Assembly: GCA_964023205.1 (NCBI GenBank)
Contig: OZ026848.1
Span: 4,826,501 to 4,890,500, forward strand
Direction: 5' to 3'
DNA length: 64,000 nucleotides
Source of the DNA: Lutraria lutraria
Lineage: Eukaryota; Mollusca; Bivalvia; Venerida; Mactridae
The position numbers were made by a program, and so were the translations under genes. The notes under the pieces were generated by a model. It worked only from the letters and a program-made list of their open reading frames with translations. It had not been told where the DNA came from and did not search any database. Shown piece by piece: positions 10,494-21,623 of this stretch (position 1 is the stretch's first letter; each line of letters starts with the position of its first letter).

Positions 10494-12645
10494 TTAGTTT
10501 CCGGATTTCATCCTCAGATGTTGGAGAAAATTCTGATATTTGCTCTTCTCTGAAGGGTGTTTCGAATTCAGCACAGTCGTCATGTTGTTTGACTGAGTAC
10601 TGGAGGCTATTTCAGTACATATTCCTTCAATTTTGTTGATGAAGACGTCACTGAAATCCTGTGCAAGCATCTTAGCAGGTTTACCAGATGGTAGCACTAC
10701 TTCATTTTCTTCACTCATCAGATGTTTAGTTATTTTGAATAACCCTTTCCGATCACGACCACAGGACTTTGGATTGTTTTAACAATTTGTTGACTGCCGA
10801 ACATTGCTTCCTATATATTTCATGATCTATTATCAATTTAGTCATTCCCATTTTCGCTCAAATTTTCGTCTCAGGTGTTTGGGGTCATGTAGATCTTCAG
10901 TGTACCAAGGACAGGAGGGTCTTAAAACTATGCTTTTGGATTTGAGGGAAGCATGCTTGTCAATTAGTGATGAAAGTCCATGAGTATACACCTCAACAAG
11001 TTCATCCACGTCTGATGTGTGCAGTCCCCTTTTCAAAATATCTGAAGATTCAATGTCTTTTTTTAATTTATTGATGTTAATAGATTTTAACTTTCTTAAA
11101 TTCACAGTTTTTCTGATAGGTGCAGGTTTATCAGCGCATGCTTTAAAGGGGCATGCCCAGGAACTGCTGTGTCTTGGGTTTTATACACCAAAAATGCGTT
11201 TATCACTTGTAAAAACAATTATTACCGAAAAGTCAAAGAAGAATGTGCCTTCAAAAATGACCCTATAACGCACGCGTGGGTATTTATAAGCCGGTCTAAA
11301 TAAAAGGCTTACAAGCCTTTTATTGACGACAACGATATTTCCGATTCGTCTGAGAATTTAACTTAGCGTGCGCGCTGCCTTTCAAGCAGCAAAACAATGA
11401 TATTTACCTATAATTGATCGATAGATAAGCTTTATGTCGCAAACAATGAACATGACATGAGCAATACTTACCATTTCAGTTTGTTGACATTTTTTCCGCT
11501 TTTTGCAGATCCCGAAAGGGTCGAGTTATGAAAATGATACCAATTTTATTTATATTCGAGACGCTTCAGTTCCAGTGCATGCCCCTTTAAACACTACTGC
11601 AAAATGATCACATGACGTCTTTCCACTGTTATCAGGTAGGTCAGGATTGGATATTTCTACATGTGAGACAGACGTGTCGGTGTCTCTTGTAATTACCACA
11701 TCCAGTGTGTGGCCAGCCACGTGAGTTGCCCCAGTAACGTGCTGCCGCATGCCGCAAGATTCAAGTATACTAGTGAACTTTACAGAGTCTGAGTTCAAAA
11801 GATTGTCAAGGTGGATGTTCAGATCCCCAACAACTATAATGTTACTTTTTGTTGTTACAAGTTTGGCCAGAAATAACGGCCACTCATTTTCCAGGAAAGA
11901 ACTAGTTTTTAGACCGTTTTTAGTGGTTGGTGGTGGTCTATACACAACAGCCAGATGCAGAGAATAGTTCCTGAAGATTACAATGCTTTCCTTGTGTTTA
12001 AAAGTGGTGAAAACTTTATCATTGGTGGAAGTAAGAAGCTGAATATCTAGAGCAGTTTTATATACAACTGCAACCCCCCCCCCCTCCACGTCCATAGCGA
12101 GGGACATGCTTGATTTTGTAACCACTGGGAACAAGTTCAGCAACTGATGCAAGATTTGTCAGAGGGTCACCCGAGCCATGTTTCAGTCACAGCAACAATA
12201 TTATAGTCATTAGATGATATGTAATCTGAAAGGGCATGACTTTTGTTTTTGACTGACCTTGGATTTATACAACACACTAATATATATTTGGCCTTTGCAA
12301 ACAGTGAACGATTCACATTTGATCCTCTTCAGATCATGATGTTAGGAATTATTTTCATTTTTAGGATTGGTTCTAGAAGATAGATTTGGCACTATAGTAG
12401 ATATTTCTTGGGGAAGTGTTTGAATATTTTGTAAATTTACACCATCGTTCAGGTCCCATGTGCGTTTATACCGACCCCCTCTTGTACCCCTAAACTTCAG
12501 TATTTCTAACTGTTTTAATATTGTCAATGTATGGGGATCAGGTTTTATAGGTGATAATTTCCCAATCCCATACAGGCTACCCCTATTGTATTGTATAATC
12601 CCTGGTATACAGTGGACCATTTTGCCTGAGTCAAATACACATTAA
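10494..12645 (-). pseudogene. Decayed LINE: endonuclease and linker, RT missing
   Basis: Minus-strand remains of a non-LTR retrotransposon. In order from 12620 down: an N-terminal Arg/Gly-rich piece (12342-12620); an open stretch near 12300-12170 with 'NPRSVKNK' and 'IVAVTETWL', the first catalytic motifs of an AP-type endonuclease; 11550-12152 with 'VVGDLNIH', 'HTLDVVITR' and a 'CDHFAVV' end; then a linker at 10842-11105 and 10494-10718. Frames are broken by stops, by a shift at a run of C near 12066-12077, and by two compensating shifts between 10718 and 10842. The reverse transcriptase is absent, so the loss is at the 3' side, the reverse of the usual 5' truncation. A MITE splits it at 11147-11586. 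Confidence 0.8.
11147..11586. mobile_element. piggyBac-like MITE, TTAA-flanked
   Basis: A 440-bp insertion within the decayed LINE. The left end reads 'aggggcatgcccaggaactg' and the reverse complement of the right end reads 'aggggcatgcactggaactg': about 20 bp of inverted repeat with two or three mismatches. TTAA lies on both sides (11143-11146 and 11587-11590), the target duplication specific to piggyBac transposases. Element plus one TTAA is 444 bp, a multiple of three, and removing it joins the endonuclease C-terminus to the linker in one frame, which supports the boundaries. It has no transposase, so it depends on one elsewhere. Confidence 0.85.
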
Positions 12646-15600
12646 TATTTTCAGGTAAATATTGTGCTAAAAAGTAAAATATTTACACAAAACTCAAAAT
12701 TTCACAAAATCTACAAACAATTTCAACACAAAAAGTGCATGTATACAAAAAGAATACTTCCACAAACATTGACAGCAAATTCCACAGTAATCACAGCAGT
12801 AATTATGTTGATTCTAAATATTAGAGCACAAATGTTGCAGCATACACTTGGCGCATTACACAGTTATTTAATGTCTTTGATTTAATGCAATGACTCTGAG
12901 AGGTCATCAATGGCCAAGAATAAGATGAAATTACTTAAAATCACTTGCCTCTAACCAGAGAGGGTACAAATACCACTCGGAACTAAGAATATGTGATGAA
13001 ACCATTCAATATGCTAACAGAATATTCATGGTTTTTGGTTCTACCCAGTTCATGAGTTGCAGGCATAGCACGTTATACCTTGAACAGTTCCTGGGGTCTT
13101 AGTCTACCATTAAAACTGGAAAGTAGCTGTATGACCTTAAATGACAAAAAATACTCTGTAGCTAGCATGGTTTCTCAACATTCACCAAACTTACAGTTGG
13201 GAAATTAATATTCTTGTATCCAAAGATTATAATTCAAAGTGATAAGTATGAAAGCAGACCCCGATCAGTTTTATTCGTATACAAACAAGAAAAAATGAAA
13301 TATACAATGTAAAACATCCACGGGTAAAAGTATTCTTAGTATAAAGCTATTGACAAAATCGACCAACCGCGAAAACATATAACAAATAACGAATTATCCG
13401 CATATGTAAATTAAAAGTAATTTACACCAACAATCTACTAAACTACTTATTCATCTTAAAAAAATCTTAAATTTTATGTGTGATTATTACACATTGTTTT
13501 TAAATCATTGACTAAAACAAATACTTTACCGCATTTATCTACCTACTGCTAACGTTTTTTCTTCGAATGCAAATGGCGTAAACATGTAAAAAGGGAGATA
13601 ACAACATGCGGTATGTATAAATTCCGTGGCAAAACCGGTCAAAAGTTTTCACCGCGAGATCTTAAGACAAGTGTTTTTTTTTCTTTCTCCGGAGGCTCAA
13701 ACCTATCCGTCCGCGGACGCTAAACGAAGAAACGGTTTGGTATAGCCTGAGTGTTTATCAAAGAAAAAGGGCTCGTTTCGGCGGTAATTATTAGCAATTG
13801 CTTGTTTTTTTGCATATTTTTTAAAACAAAAAGCTAATGGGACTTTAATGCAAATCTTATTTAGAGCGAGTCCCGTTGATTACATGAAATGCCATGTATA
13901 TAAGACCGCAGATAGTAATTATCCATAGACAGAGTTACTTTATTACAGACTTCTATCATTACTTATAGAATGAAGGCATATTTTTAAAAGCGGGTGGTTT
14001 TTGGAAAGCAGAATTTCGGGGAAGGTGCGAATTTAGTGATCTTTTTTTCTAGGAACCCTAAATTTATTATTAGTTGTTAATGTGATAGTTAGCTGTTGTG
14101 TCAACTGTATTATCATGGGCTTATCTATCTTAATTTCTGAGGGTAACATTTTTTTATTCAAAATAATTGAAATACCAGGTTAAAGTAAGTACACGTATAA
14201 TGGAAAATAATGATGCATTCAATTATTAATGTCATAGTATGCTTATTATAATTCTGAAGGCGCTAACTTAAATTCATTAATTAAGCCTTCACGTAAAGTT
14301 GTTTTGTAGTTACGCGGCCCACACTTATGACGGTGATCGAGTTGGTGGCATTGTTTGTTGTTAACACCAAAAAACTGCAATTAAGGAAGGGAAACATGCT
14401 AAACTCACTAAATAAATGGGAAGTATGAGTCTTTAACGAGTACGACCTGTAAACCCACGCTTTTTAATGATGTCCTTAGAAACTAACACTTTATTTGTGG
14501 TTTTCGTTCACACAAACAACATAATATATATCACATCAATTCTTCCGCATTGATACTAGCCCAATTTTATCTGCAGTGATATCTTAGATTATTGAATATA
14601 TTCTTCCTGAGTGCTTTGTGAGTTTGATATCGATGGTCCCCAATTAAAATGCCGAACCTACATCGTTTATGAATTCGCTTTTTTGCACCATCAAGAAGGT
14701 CTGCATAACACATTCAAGCTGCTTAGTTTATCTAAGTCAAGGTTATAGATGATTGTCAAAGGTCATTTTGCTCGATTATTTTGCTATTATTTGCTATAAC
14801 GTTGTTATTAATGAACGGACTGCCTTCATACTTTGAGACAACAAGTCAACAACCCAATCGACATTACCTTCCTTTAAGAAGATCATAAATGACATTGGCC
14901 TTCAATGTCCAAATATTGAATTTTGTTGGAATATTTTTTATTTAGATTGCCATTAATTTTGTTAATAAAAACTGATGGATTAGATAAATATTTGAACAAA
15001 ACAACACTTCGACATTCCGCTTTCTCTTATGTTTTAAAAGCTACAAGCTTCTCCAGTTTCCATCACCACAACACAAATAAAGAATTGAATGCACATTCCA
15101 TACAATAAAAAATAATGCGATACTTAACATGTCACCGAACACAACCAAAAAGACAATGTTCATAGGTTCATTCATAAAAACATTCACAGTGTATGATTTA
15201 CAGCCTGAACATGTATTGTAAAATAATGGCCCTTAGGCACTGCACTTCCTTTTGCTGGTCTCATTTACTGTGATTTCTAATCGAATTTCTTGAATACTTA
15301 ACGTAACTGAATCTCACAAGACCTAAATGTTCCAACCCAAACTCTAACCCCACAGCCGACCTCTGGTGTGTACGAACGTACAGACTTTGACGGACAGACG
15401 GACATTTTACTGTTACATATTATTCATATAGCCATCTAATATTCATCCGTTCGCTATGACGGATGGACGGACAAAGCGGCATCTAAATACACGTATATCT
15501 TCGCCCAGACAGAAGGACGGACATTTCAGCGACTATATACTCAGCTTTCAAGACGCATAAAAGTACATGTATATTACTAAAACATAGTATCTAAGGCAGT

Positions 15601-16124
15601 TTTCATATACATGTAGTTTTTCTATCAGAAAATGTGTCTATTCATACTACGTATTAGACAAACACAATGAAAGTCGCGTGTCATTTGAACTTAGGTCGAC
15701 AGTATTATATCCTCTTTGTAAAATGTATGCACGTATAACACAGATAGTCGACAATTTTGGGTTTAAACGTCTAAAAAGGGTGCGATAAGAAGTGTGAGGC
15801 GACTGTGTTAAGCGTTATCACATCTAACGTTCTAACTGTATTCGAGGTTCGCAACTTTTACAATAAACTGTGCTTGACGTTCTCAAAAATACGAGGACAG
15901 GCCGACTTTATGCATCAATATCTCTGCGAAAAATGGGAATGGAAAGCTTGGATTTCGCATATTGAGAGAAAATAGATTGGAGTAAATGATGGTATCTTTA
16001 AAAAGGTTCACTTTTGTGTAAAAATGCATTTATGGATCTGGATTCATCAGATCACGCGTTTTCTTAAAAAATATCAGACATTTCTAGCGATTTCTCGCTG
16101 AAAAAAATGCACGGTTTTCCTCAC
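12646..16124. other. Intergenic, no gene seen
   Basis: About 3.5 kb of AT-rich DNA. A loose scatter of 'gacggacagacggaca' type words occurs at 15390-15530, resembling the GACGGACG-rich simple repeats common in bivalve genomes. Small open frames (for example 14923-15108) show nothing recognisable. Confidence 0.5.
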
Positions 16125-16347
16125 AATTTCGAGTATTTATTCCTTTTATCAATAGCGAATAAATGTACATGATTGGTTTTGTTCGGATCCTTCAGGATAA
16201 CTATAAATTAAGCCGATACTTATTTTCCGTTCGAAACTGTAAAATTTATCGGCGACTGTGTTCGCCTGAGCAACTGTGTTCGGCTCTTCGTGGTATACGG
16301 TGTGACAATGATATACTAGTATTAAAACTCATTGAGTGATGGGAGTT

Positions 16348-16427
16348 GGCTCCATTACATTTGCGAGGGCTCTTACACATTGCCGATGGCTCCAGCACAT
16401 TGTCGATGGCTCAATCCCATTTGCAAA
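16348..16427 (+). repeat. Four 20-bp repeats (ggctc...)
   Basis: Four units of 20 bp each starting 'ggctc' with a 'cattgccgat/catttgcgag' type second half, in perfect register. A related inverted or diverged pair of words lies beyond the MITE near 17815-17885. The same array recurs at 18435-18514. Confidence 0.75.
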
Positions 16428-16702
16428 ATATGAGAGTATTTCGTTTTAAAGTGAGCTTTGTGAGCTACTTTTGTGTTGAGCCAAAAGTGTAGCATGGATT
16501 AAATAGTCCAGGTTCTACTTCACGGAAGAGAAATCACTCATGATGTGTCTCCTCGTGAAAGAAAACACACGAGTTGATAATTTCTAAAAGTTATAGCAGC
16601 GTCATTTTGGAGTATTTCTTGTCGAAAATGCATGCAAAATGACGAGAAAAATGTTCTGGGTGGCATAGCATTCTTCGATTAAAAAAAACAAGCATGTGCT
16701 TA

Positions 16703-17757
16703 CAGTACGGTTCGGGTGATTTGTCCGATTTTCGCGTTTCCCCGCGTTCGTAATCGTCAATTTATCACCCGTAGCGGCGATTTTCAACGCGGCATCGATC
16801 TTGAAAAAAACGCGAATCACCGCAATGTCGCTAATCACCGCGTTTTATGACTTATTTATCAGTCGGTAATCTTTGATAGCGATGGATCGCGGTGATTCGC
16901 GAACGTCTAAAGCCGACTCTCAAGTAAATAAAATGATATTTATTGTGAATCTTTCTTCTACTTTCGCTTTCTGTTGACCGTTCATTTTCTGAAAACAGTC
17001 ACATGGTAAGATAATTCAGGATTTAACACTTACTAAAGCCGTCGGCACGATACCGACAGAACTCCAGGCATCTAATTAAATTATGTTGATTATGAAATCC
17101 CATTCTTGAAGTAAATATGTAGAAAAACCGGCGAATATGCTAAGTGAATTTGTGAACTGTGTTGCCATGTTTTATATATGCAGCGTTACGTACAGGGCGA
17201 GATTAATATGTCTATTTTTAGTGTTTTATTTATCGAGTACCAGGGCGAGAATTTAGACCGAGTAGCAGTCTCTCATTTTACCTATGTAGCTCGGTGCTCT
17301 AATAAATAAAACCAGTCCATTGTTTACATGTAATATTATTTCGCGCAATAATATACGAAAGCTGACAGAGTAATTAAAGCTCATCAACTACTACTAAGTT
17401 CTCAACACTCGTTGATTATAATTTATGTCAACGCTAATTTTTCACACATATCAGGTAACAATTTGTTCACAAAAGCGCAATTAAATAATGTGTGAAAAAC
17501 ACTGTTATTGACAAGAAATTTGTAAGTTTTTAGAAAACTAAAGAGGCGACATCGCGTATCACGGGGTTGAGCGATCGTCGCCGCAATCCACCGCGAATTA
17601 TTGCCCTTCAGTGGTGACGGTCAGCGTCGATCATCGTCGCTCTGAATGCGACGGCCAAAATTCAAATCGCCGCGTTGAAGCGATCTACCTGTGGCTTAGC
17701 GCGATTTTAATTCCGCGGCGATTCGCGAAAATCGGACAAATCACCCGAACCGTACTG
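16703..17757. mobile_element. TA-flanked MITE, 1055 bp, copy 1
   Basis: Ends are perfect inverted repeats of 34 bp beginning 'cagtacggttcgggtgattt' and running to 'cgcg'. TA is present on both sides (16701-16702, 17758-17759). CAGT ends with a TA duplication are typical of the Tc1/mariner superfamily. No transposase frame is present. Both subterminal regions are unusually rich in CpG and 'cgcgg/gattcgcg' words, in contrast to the AT-rich surroundings. Confidence 0.85.
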
Positions 17758-18035
17758 TATATGTGCACGATTATTTTTATAAAACGTGTTTAGCTGTTTA
17801 TACTTGAAATTAATCAATGGCTCTATAACGAATGTGTCGAGGGCTCATATTTAACAGATCACACAAAATGTGAAAGAGCCATCGCTTAGTAGCGGTGTAT
17901 GTAAAATGCTTGAATAGTATCTGATCCAAGAAAATGGTTGATCACAAAGGGTTAGGTTCTCGATTTCTAAGTTATTTAGGACAACACTCTTTGACATAAT
18001 GATTTATAATGTAAACATATGGTTATAAAAAGAGA

Positions 18036-18211
18036 GTATTTCGGTCTGGTCACGGTCAGCTTAGTGACTGGTTAAAAGATTTATAGTGATAATTAGTTTA
18101 TGAAAAACGTTTGTTGTTTTCATAGCACATACAACAAATTATATTGAATACTGATATAATTAAAAAAAAAATATTTTCAGGGTTTCCAATATCTTGTTTG
18201 CCTTACTTATA
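18036..18211. other. 176-bp spacer between the 1.9-kb repeats
   Basis: Unique AT-rich sequence, including an A-run at 18161-18171, found only between the two copies and not after the second. It holds no ORF, primer-binding site or polypurine tract, which argues against the copies being LTRs. Confidence 0.7.
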
Positions 18212-20122
18212 AATTTCGAGTATTTATTCCTTTTATCAATAGCGAATAAATGTACATGATTGGTTTTGTTCGGATCCTTCAGGATAACTATAAATTAAGC
18301 CGATACTTATTTTCCGTTCGAAACTGTAAAATTTATCGGCGACTGTGTTCGCCTGAGCAACTGTGTTCGGCTCTTCGTGGTATACGGTGTGACAATGATA
18401 TACTAGTATTAAAACTCATTGAGTGATGGGAGTTGGCTCCATTACATTTGCGAGGGCTCTTACACATTGCCGATGGCTCCAGCACATTGTCGATGGCTCA
18501 ATCCCATTTGCAAAATATGAGAGTATTTCGTTTTAAAGTGAGCTTTGTGAGCTACTTTTGTGTTGAGCCAAAAGTGTAGCATGGATTAAATAGTCCAGGT
18601 TCTACTTCACGGAAGAGAAATCACTCATGATGTGTCTCCTCGTGAAAGAAAACACACGAGTTGATAATTTCTAAAAGTTATAGCAGCGTCATTTTGGAGT
18701 ATTTCTTGTCGAAAATGCATGCAAAATGACGAGAAAAATGTTCTGGGTGGCATAGCATTCTTCGATTAAAAAAAACAAGCATGTGCTTACAGTACGGTTC
18801 GGGTGATTTGTCCGATTTTCGCGTTTCCCCGCGTTCGTAATCGTCAATTTATCACCCGTAGCGGCGATTTTCAACGCGGCATCGATCTTGAAAAAAACGC
18901 GAATCACCGCAATGTCGCTAATCACCGCGTTTTATGACTTATTTATCAGTCGGTAATCTTTGATAGCGATGGATCGCGGTGATTCGCGAACGTCTAAAGC
19001 CGACTCTCAAGTAAATAAAATGATATTTATTGTGAATCTTTCTTCTACTTTCGCTTTCTGTTGACCGTTCATTTTCTGAAAACAGTCACATGGTAAGATA
19101 ATTCAGGATTTAACACTTACTAAAGCCGTCGGCACGATACCGACAGAACTCCAGGCATCTAATTAAATTATGTTGATTATGAAATCCCATTCTTGAAGTA
19201 AATATGTAGAAAAACCGGCGAATATGCTAAGTGAATTTGTGAACTGTGTTGCCATGTTTTATATATGCAGCGTTACGTACAGGGCGAGATTAATATGTCT
19301 ATTTTTAGTGTTTTATTTATCGAGTACCAGGGCGAGAATTTAGACCGAGTAGCAGTCTCTCATTTTACCTATGTAGCTCGGTGCTCTAATAAATAAAACC
19401 AGTCCATTGTTTACATGTAATATTATTTCGCGCAATAATATACGAAAGCTGACAGAGTAATTAAAGCTCATCAACTACTACTAAGTTCTCAACACTCGTT
19501 GATTATAATTTATGTCAACGCTAATTTTTCACACATATCAGGTAACAATTTGTTCACAAAAGCGCAATTAAATAATGTGTGAAAAACACTGTTATTGACA
19601 AGAAATTTGTAAGTTTTTAGAAAACTAAAGAGGCGACATCGCGTATCACGGGGTTGAGCGATCGTCGCCGCAATCCACCGCGAATTATTGCCCTTCAGTG
19701 GTGACGGTCAGCGTCGATCATCGTCGCTCTGAATGCGACGGCCAAAATTCAAATCGCCGCGTTGAAGCGATCTACCTGTGGCTTAGCGCGATTTTAATTC
19801 CGCGGCGATTCGCGAAAATCGGACAAATCACCCGAACCGTACTGTATATGTGCACGATTATTTTTATAAAACGTGTTTAGCTGTTTATACTTGAAATTAA
19901 TCAATGGCTCTATAACGAATGTGTCGAGGGCTCATATTTAACAGATCACACAAAATGTGAAAGAGCCATCGCTTAGTAGCGGTGTATGTAAAATGCTTGA
20001 ATAGTATCTGATCCAAGAAAATGGTTGATCACAAAGGGTTAGGTTCTCGATTTCTAAGTTATTTAGGACAACACTCTTTGACATAATGATTTATAATGTA
20101 AACATATGGTTATAAAAAGAGA
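18212..20122. repeat. 1.9-kb direct repeat, copy 2
   Basis: Second copy of 16125-18035, same orientation and no visible differences. The 20-bp repeat array lies at 18435-18514. After 20122 the sequences part ('acatagtttgag' here, 'gtatttcggtc' after copy 1). Confidence 0.92.
18790..19844. mobile_element. TA-flanked MITE, 1055 bp, copy 2
   Basis: Passenger copy of the MITE at 16703, carried by the 1.9-kb duplication and so not an independent insertion. Same TIRs and flanking TA. Confidence 0.85.
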
Positions 20123-20532
20123 ACATAGTTTGAGTTCCTGTTTGACCTCGATAACGTAAACACCTGAAATTATACGTACAAGTAATGTTTTAAGGCAAGT
20201 TTAGCACGTCGTTCGAACAGCACTGAATATATCTAGGTTTTATGAAAGAAAATGAATAGGAATGAAAGACAAATGAGGCTTGAAAACTTCTGCTACCCTT
20301 CTTCACACGTTGTTCTCTGCGAGTGCTTCTTCGAGAACAGAATGATTTATTATTGTCAAATCTGCAATTACATGTACTATATGCACTTGAAATGCTAGCA
20401 CTGAGAAGAAAAGAGCAGTTGATTGATACACATGTGTACCATAAATCTGAATAGTTTCACACGCTTTTATTACTAGCTCATTGGGGGTTCCATAAAATGT
20501 GACAAAAACCTATTGTTACATCACAACCGCAT

Positions 20533-20780
20533 TGTTGCAACCAAACTTGTGATAAAAAACAAACTTGTAATAATTATTACAAGTGTGACTGTAAAGATAG
20601 ATGGCATTTGGAATATGAAAAAAATGAAGGTCATTTCAAGTACTAGTGACCTTAATTAGGTCAGCACGTGTTAATTAATGCGGCGGAACACTTCATTAAA
20701 TTAAAGAGTGCAAAAGTAAAATCTAACTTATACTTGAAAATTTTATTACAAGTTTGGTTATTACAAGTTTGGTTGCAACA
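20533..20780. mobile_element. Small TIR element (about 250 bp)
   Basis: The left end 'tgttgcaaccaaacttgt' is mirrored by the right end 'acaagtttggttgcaaca'. A second inner pair of 'aaacttgtaataa' words is also inverted. No coding capacity. No clear target duplication was found, so the superfamily is open. Confidence 0.7.
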
Positions 20781-21604
20781 CAGCTTACTTCGTTGACATG
20801 AAATATGGGTGCTCGCAACGAGGAACAGAAGTTCCTAACAGCATTTTTGCCGAAGGATAAATTACCCTCGTTCTGAGTAGTTAAACGGGCGTGTTTTAAT
20901 ACATGTTTGCCCGCCCGCCGCTCTGTGACTCGTTATAAATCACATCATGTACAGCCGTCGAGGATGTATAAGGCGAAATGTTACTGAAGCATAAAAAAAG
21001 TATTTATATATAAATGAGTTTCTTTGTAGATTTTAACTAAAAATAAAAGACAAACACTAAAATGTGGCTTGTTTTATCTCCTGTTGATGTGTGCAAGTCT
21101 GTTGGGGCCTGTTTATACATGTTTAACTGTTCTTAATTATTTCTGTTGGAATTTTTAGACTGAAGGTCCAACAGTTATATAAAGCAAAAAAATAAATAAT
21201 AGTTAATGACTGATGTCATACCATGTAGGGGCTTACAAAGAAAGAATGAACATTGTTAAATGTAAGAAAGAAGGAAACTCTTAATTTGCACGCATCCATC
21301 TTTATCTTACAACCATCGTCATTCGAATCGATCAAATTTTGGTAAGATTTAGTAACAATTATCATTTAATAACTTACAAGCATAAACACTACATTATAAA
21401 CTTTTTCCAAACCGATAAATTTAAATGATTAAATCTTAAAAATAATTTCAACTGAAAGTTCGTAGGTTTTTGGAAAGTGAACGATGCTTCAGCCTTCCAT
21501 AGCCTTCACTCTTCTACATCCGCCATAAATTAGTTCCTGTTCCAACTTGCAGTACATGTCTATGTAAGTTTAGTTTCAATAAGTACTTTCAGTATTTTGA
21601 TATA
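20781..21604. other. Downstream flank of receptor gene 1
   Basis: AT-rich, no gene seen. Unlike the 3' sides of receptor genes 2-4 it lacks the minisatellite and the two tRNA-like fragments, so gene 1 has its own unduplicated downstream flank. Confidence 0.55.
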
Positions 21605-21605
21605 T

Positions 21606-21611
21606 TTTATT
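21606..21611 (-). promoter_or_regulatory. Possible polyadenylation signal, gene 1
   Basis: AATAAA on the minus strand 12 nt after the stop codon of receptor gene 1. If used, the 3' UTR would be very short. Confidence 0.4.
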
Positions 21612-21623
21612 CCCATCGTATGG

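Larger units (their letters stand above)
16125..18035. repeat. 1.9-kb direct repeat, copy 1
   Basis: From 'aatttcgagtatttattcc' to 'ggttataaaaagaga', repeated at 18212-20122 with an offset of 2087. I see no difference between the copies. It contains a four-fold 20-bp repeat and a 1055-bp MITE. Sequence before and after the copies differs, so the boundaries are sharp. Confidence 0.92.

Noticed and set aside
16602..16838. 78-residue frame, identical at 18689-18925
   Set aside because: It runs across the end of a MITE inside the 1.9-kb direct repeat; identity reflects the duplication.
16125..20122. LTR retrotransposon with 1.9-kb LTRs
   Set aside because: The 176-bp interior has no coding, primer-binding site or polypurine tract, and the repeats do not start TG and end CA.
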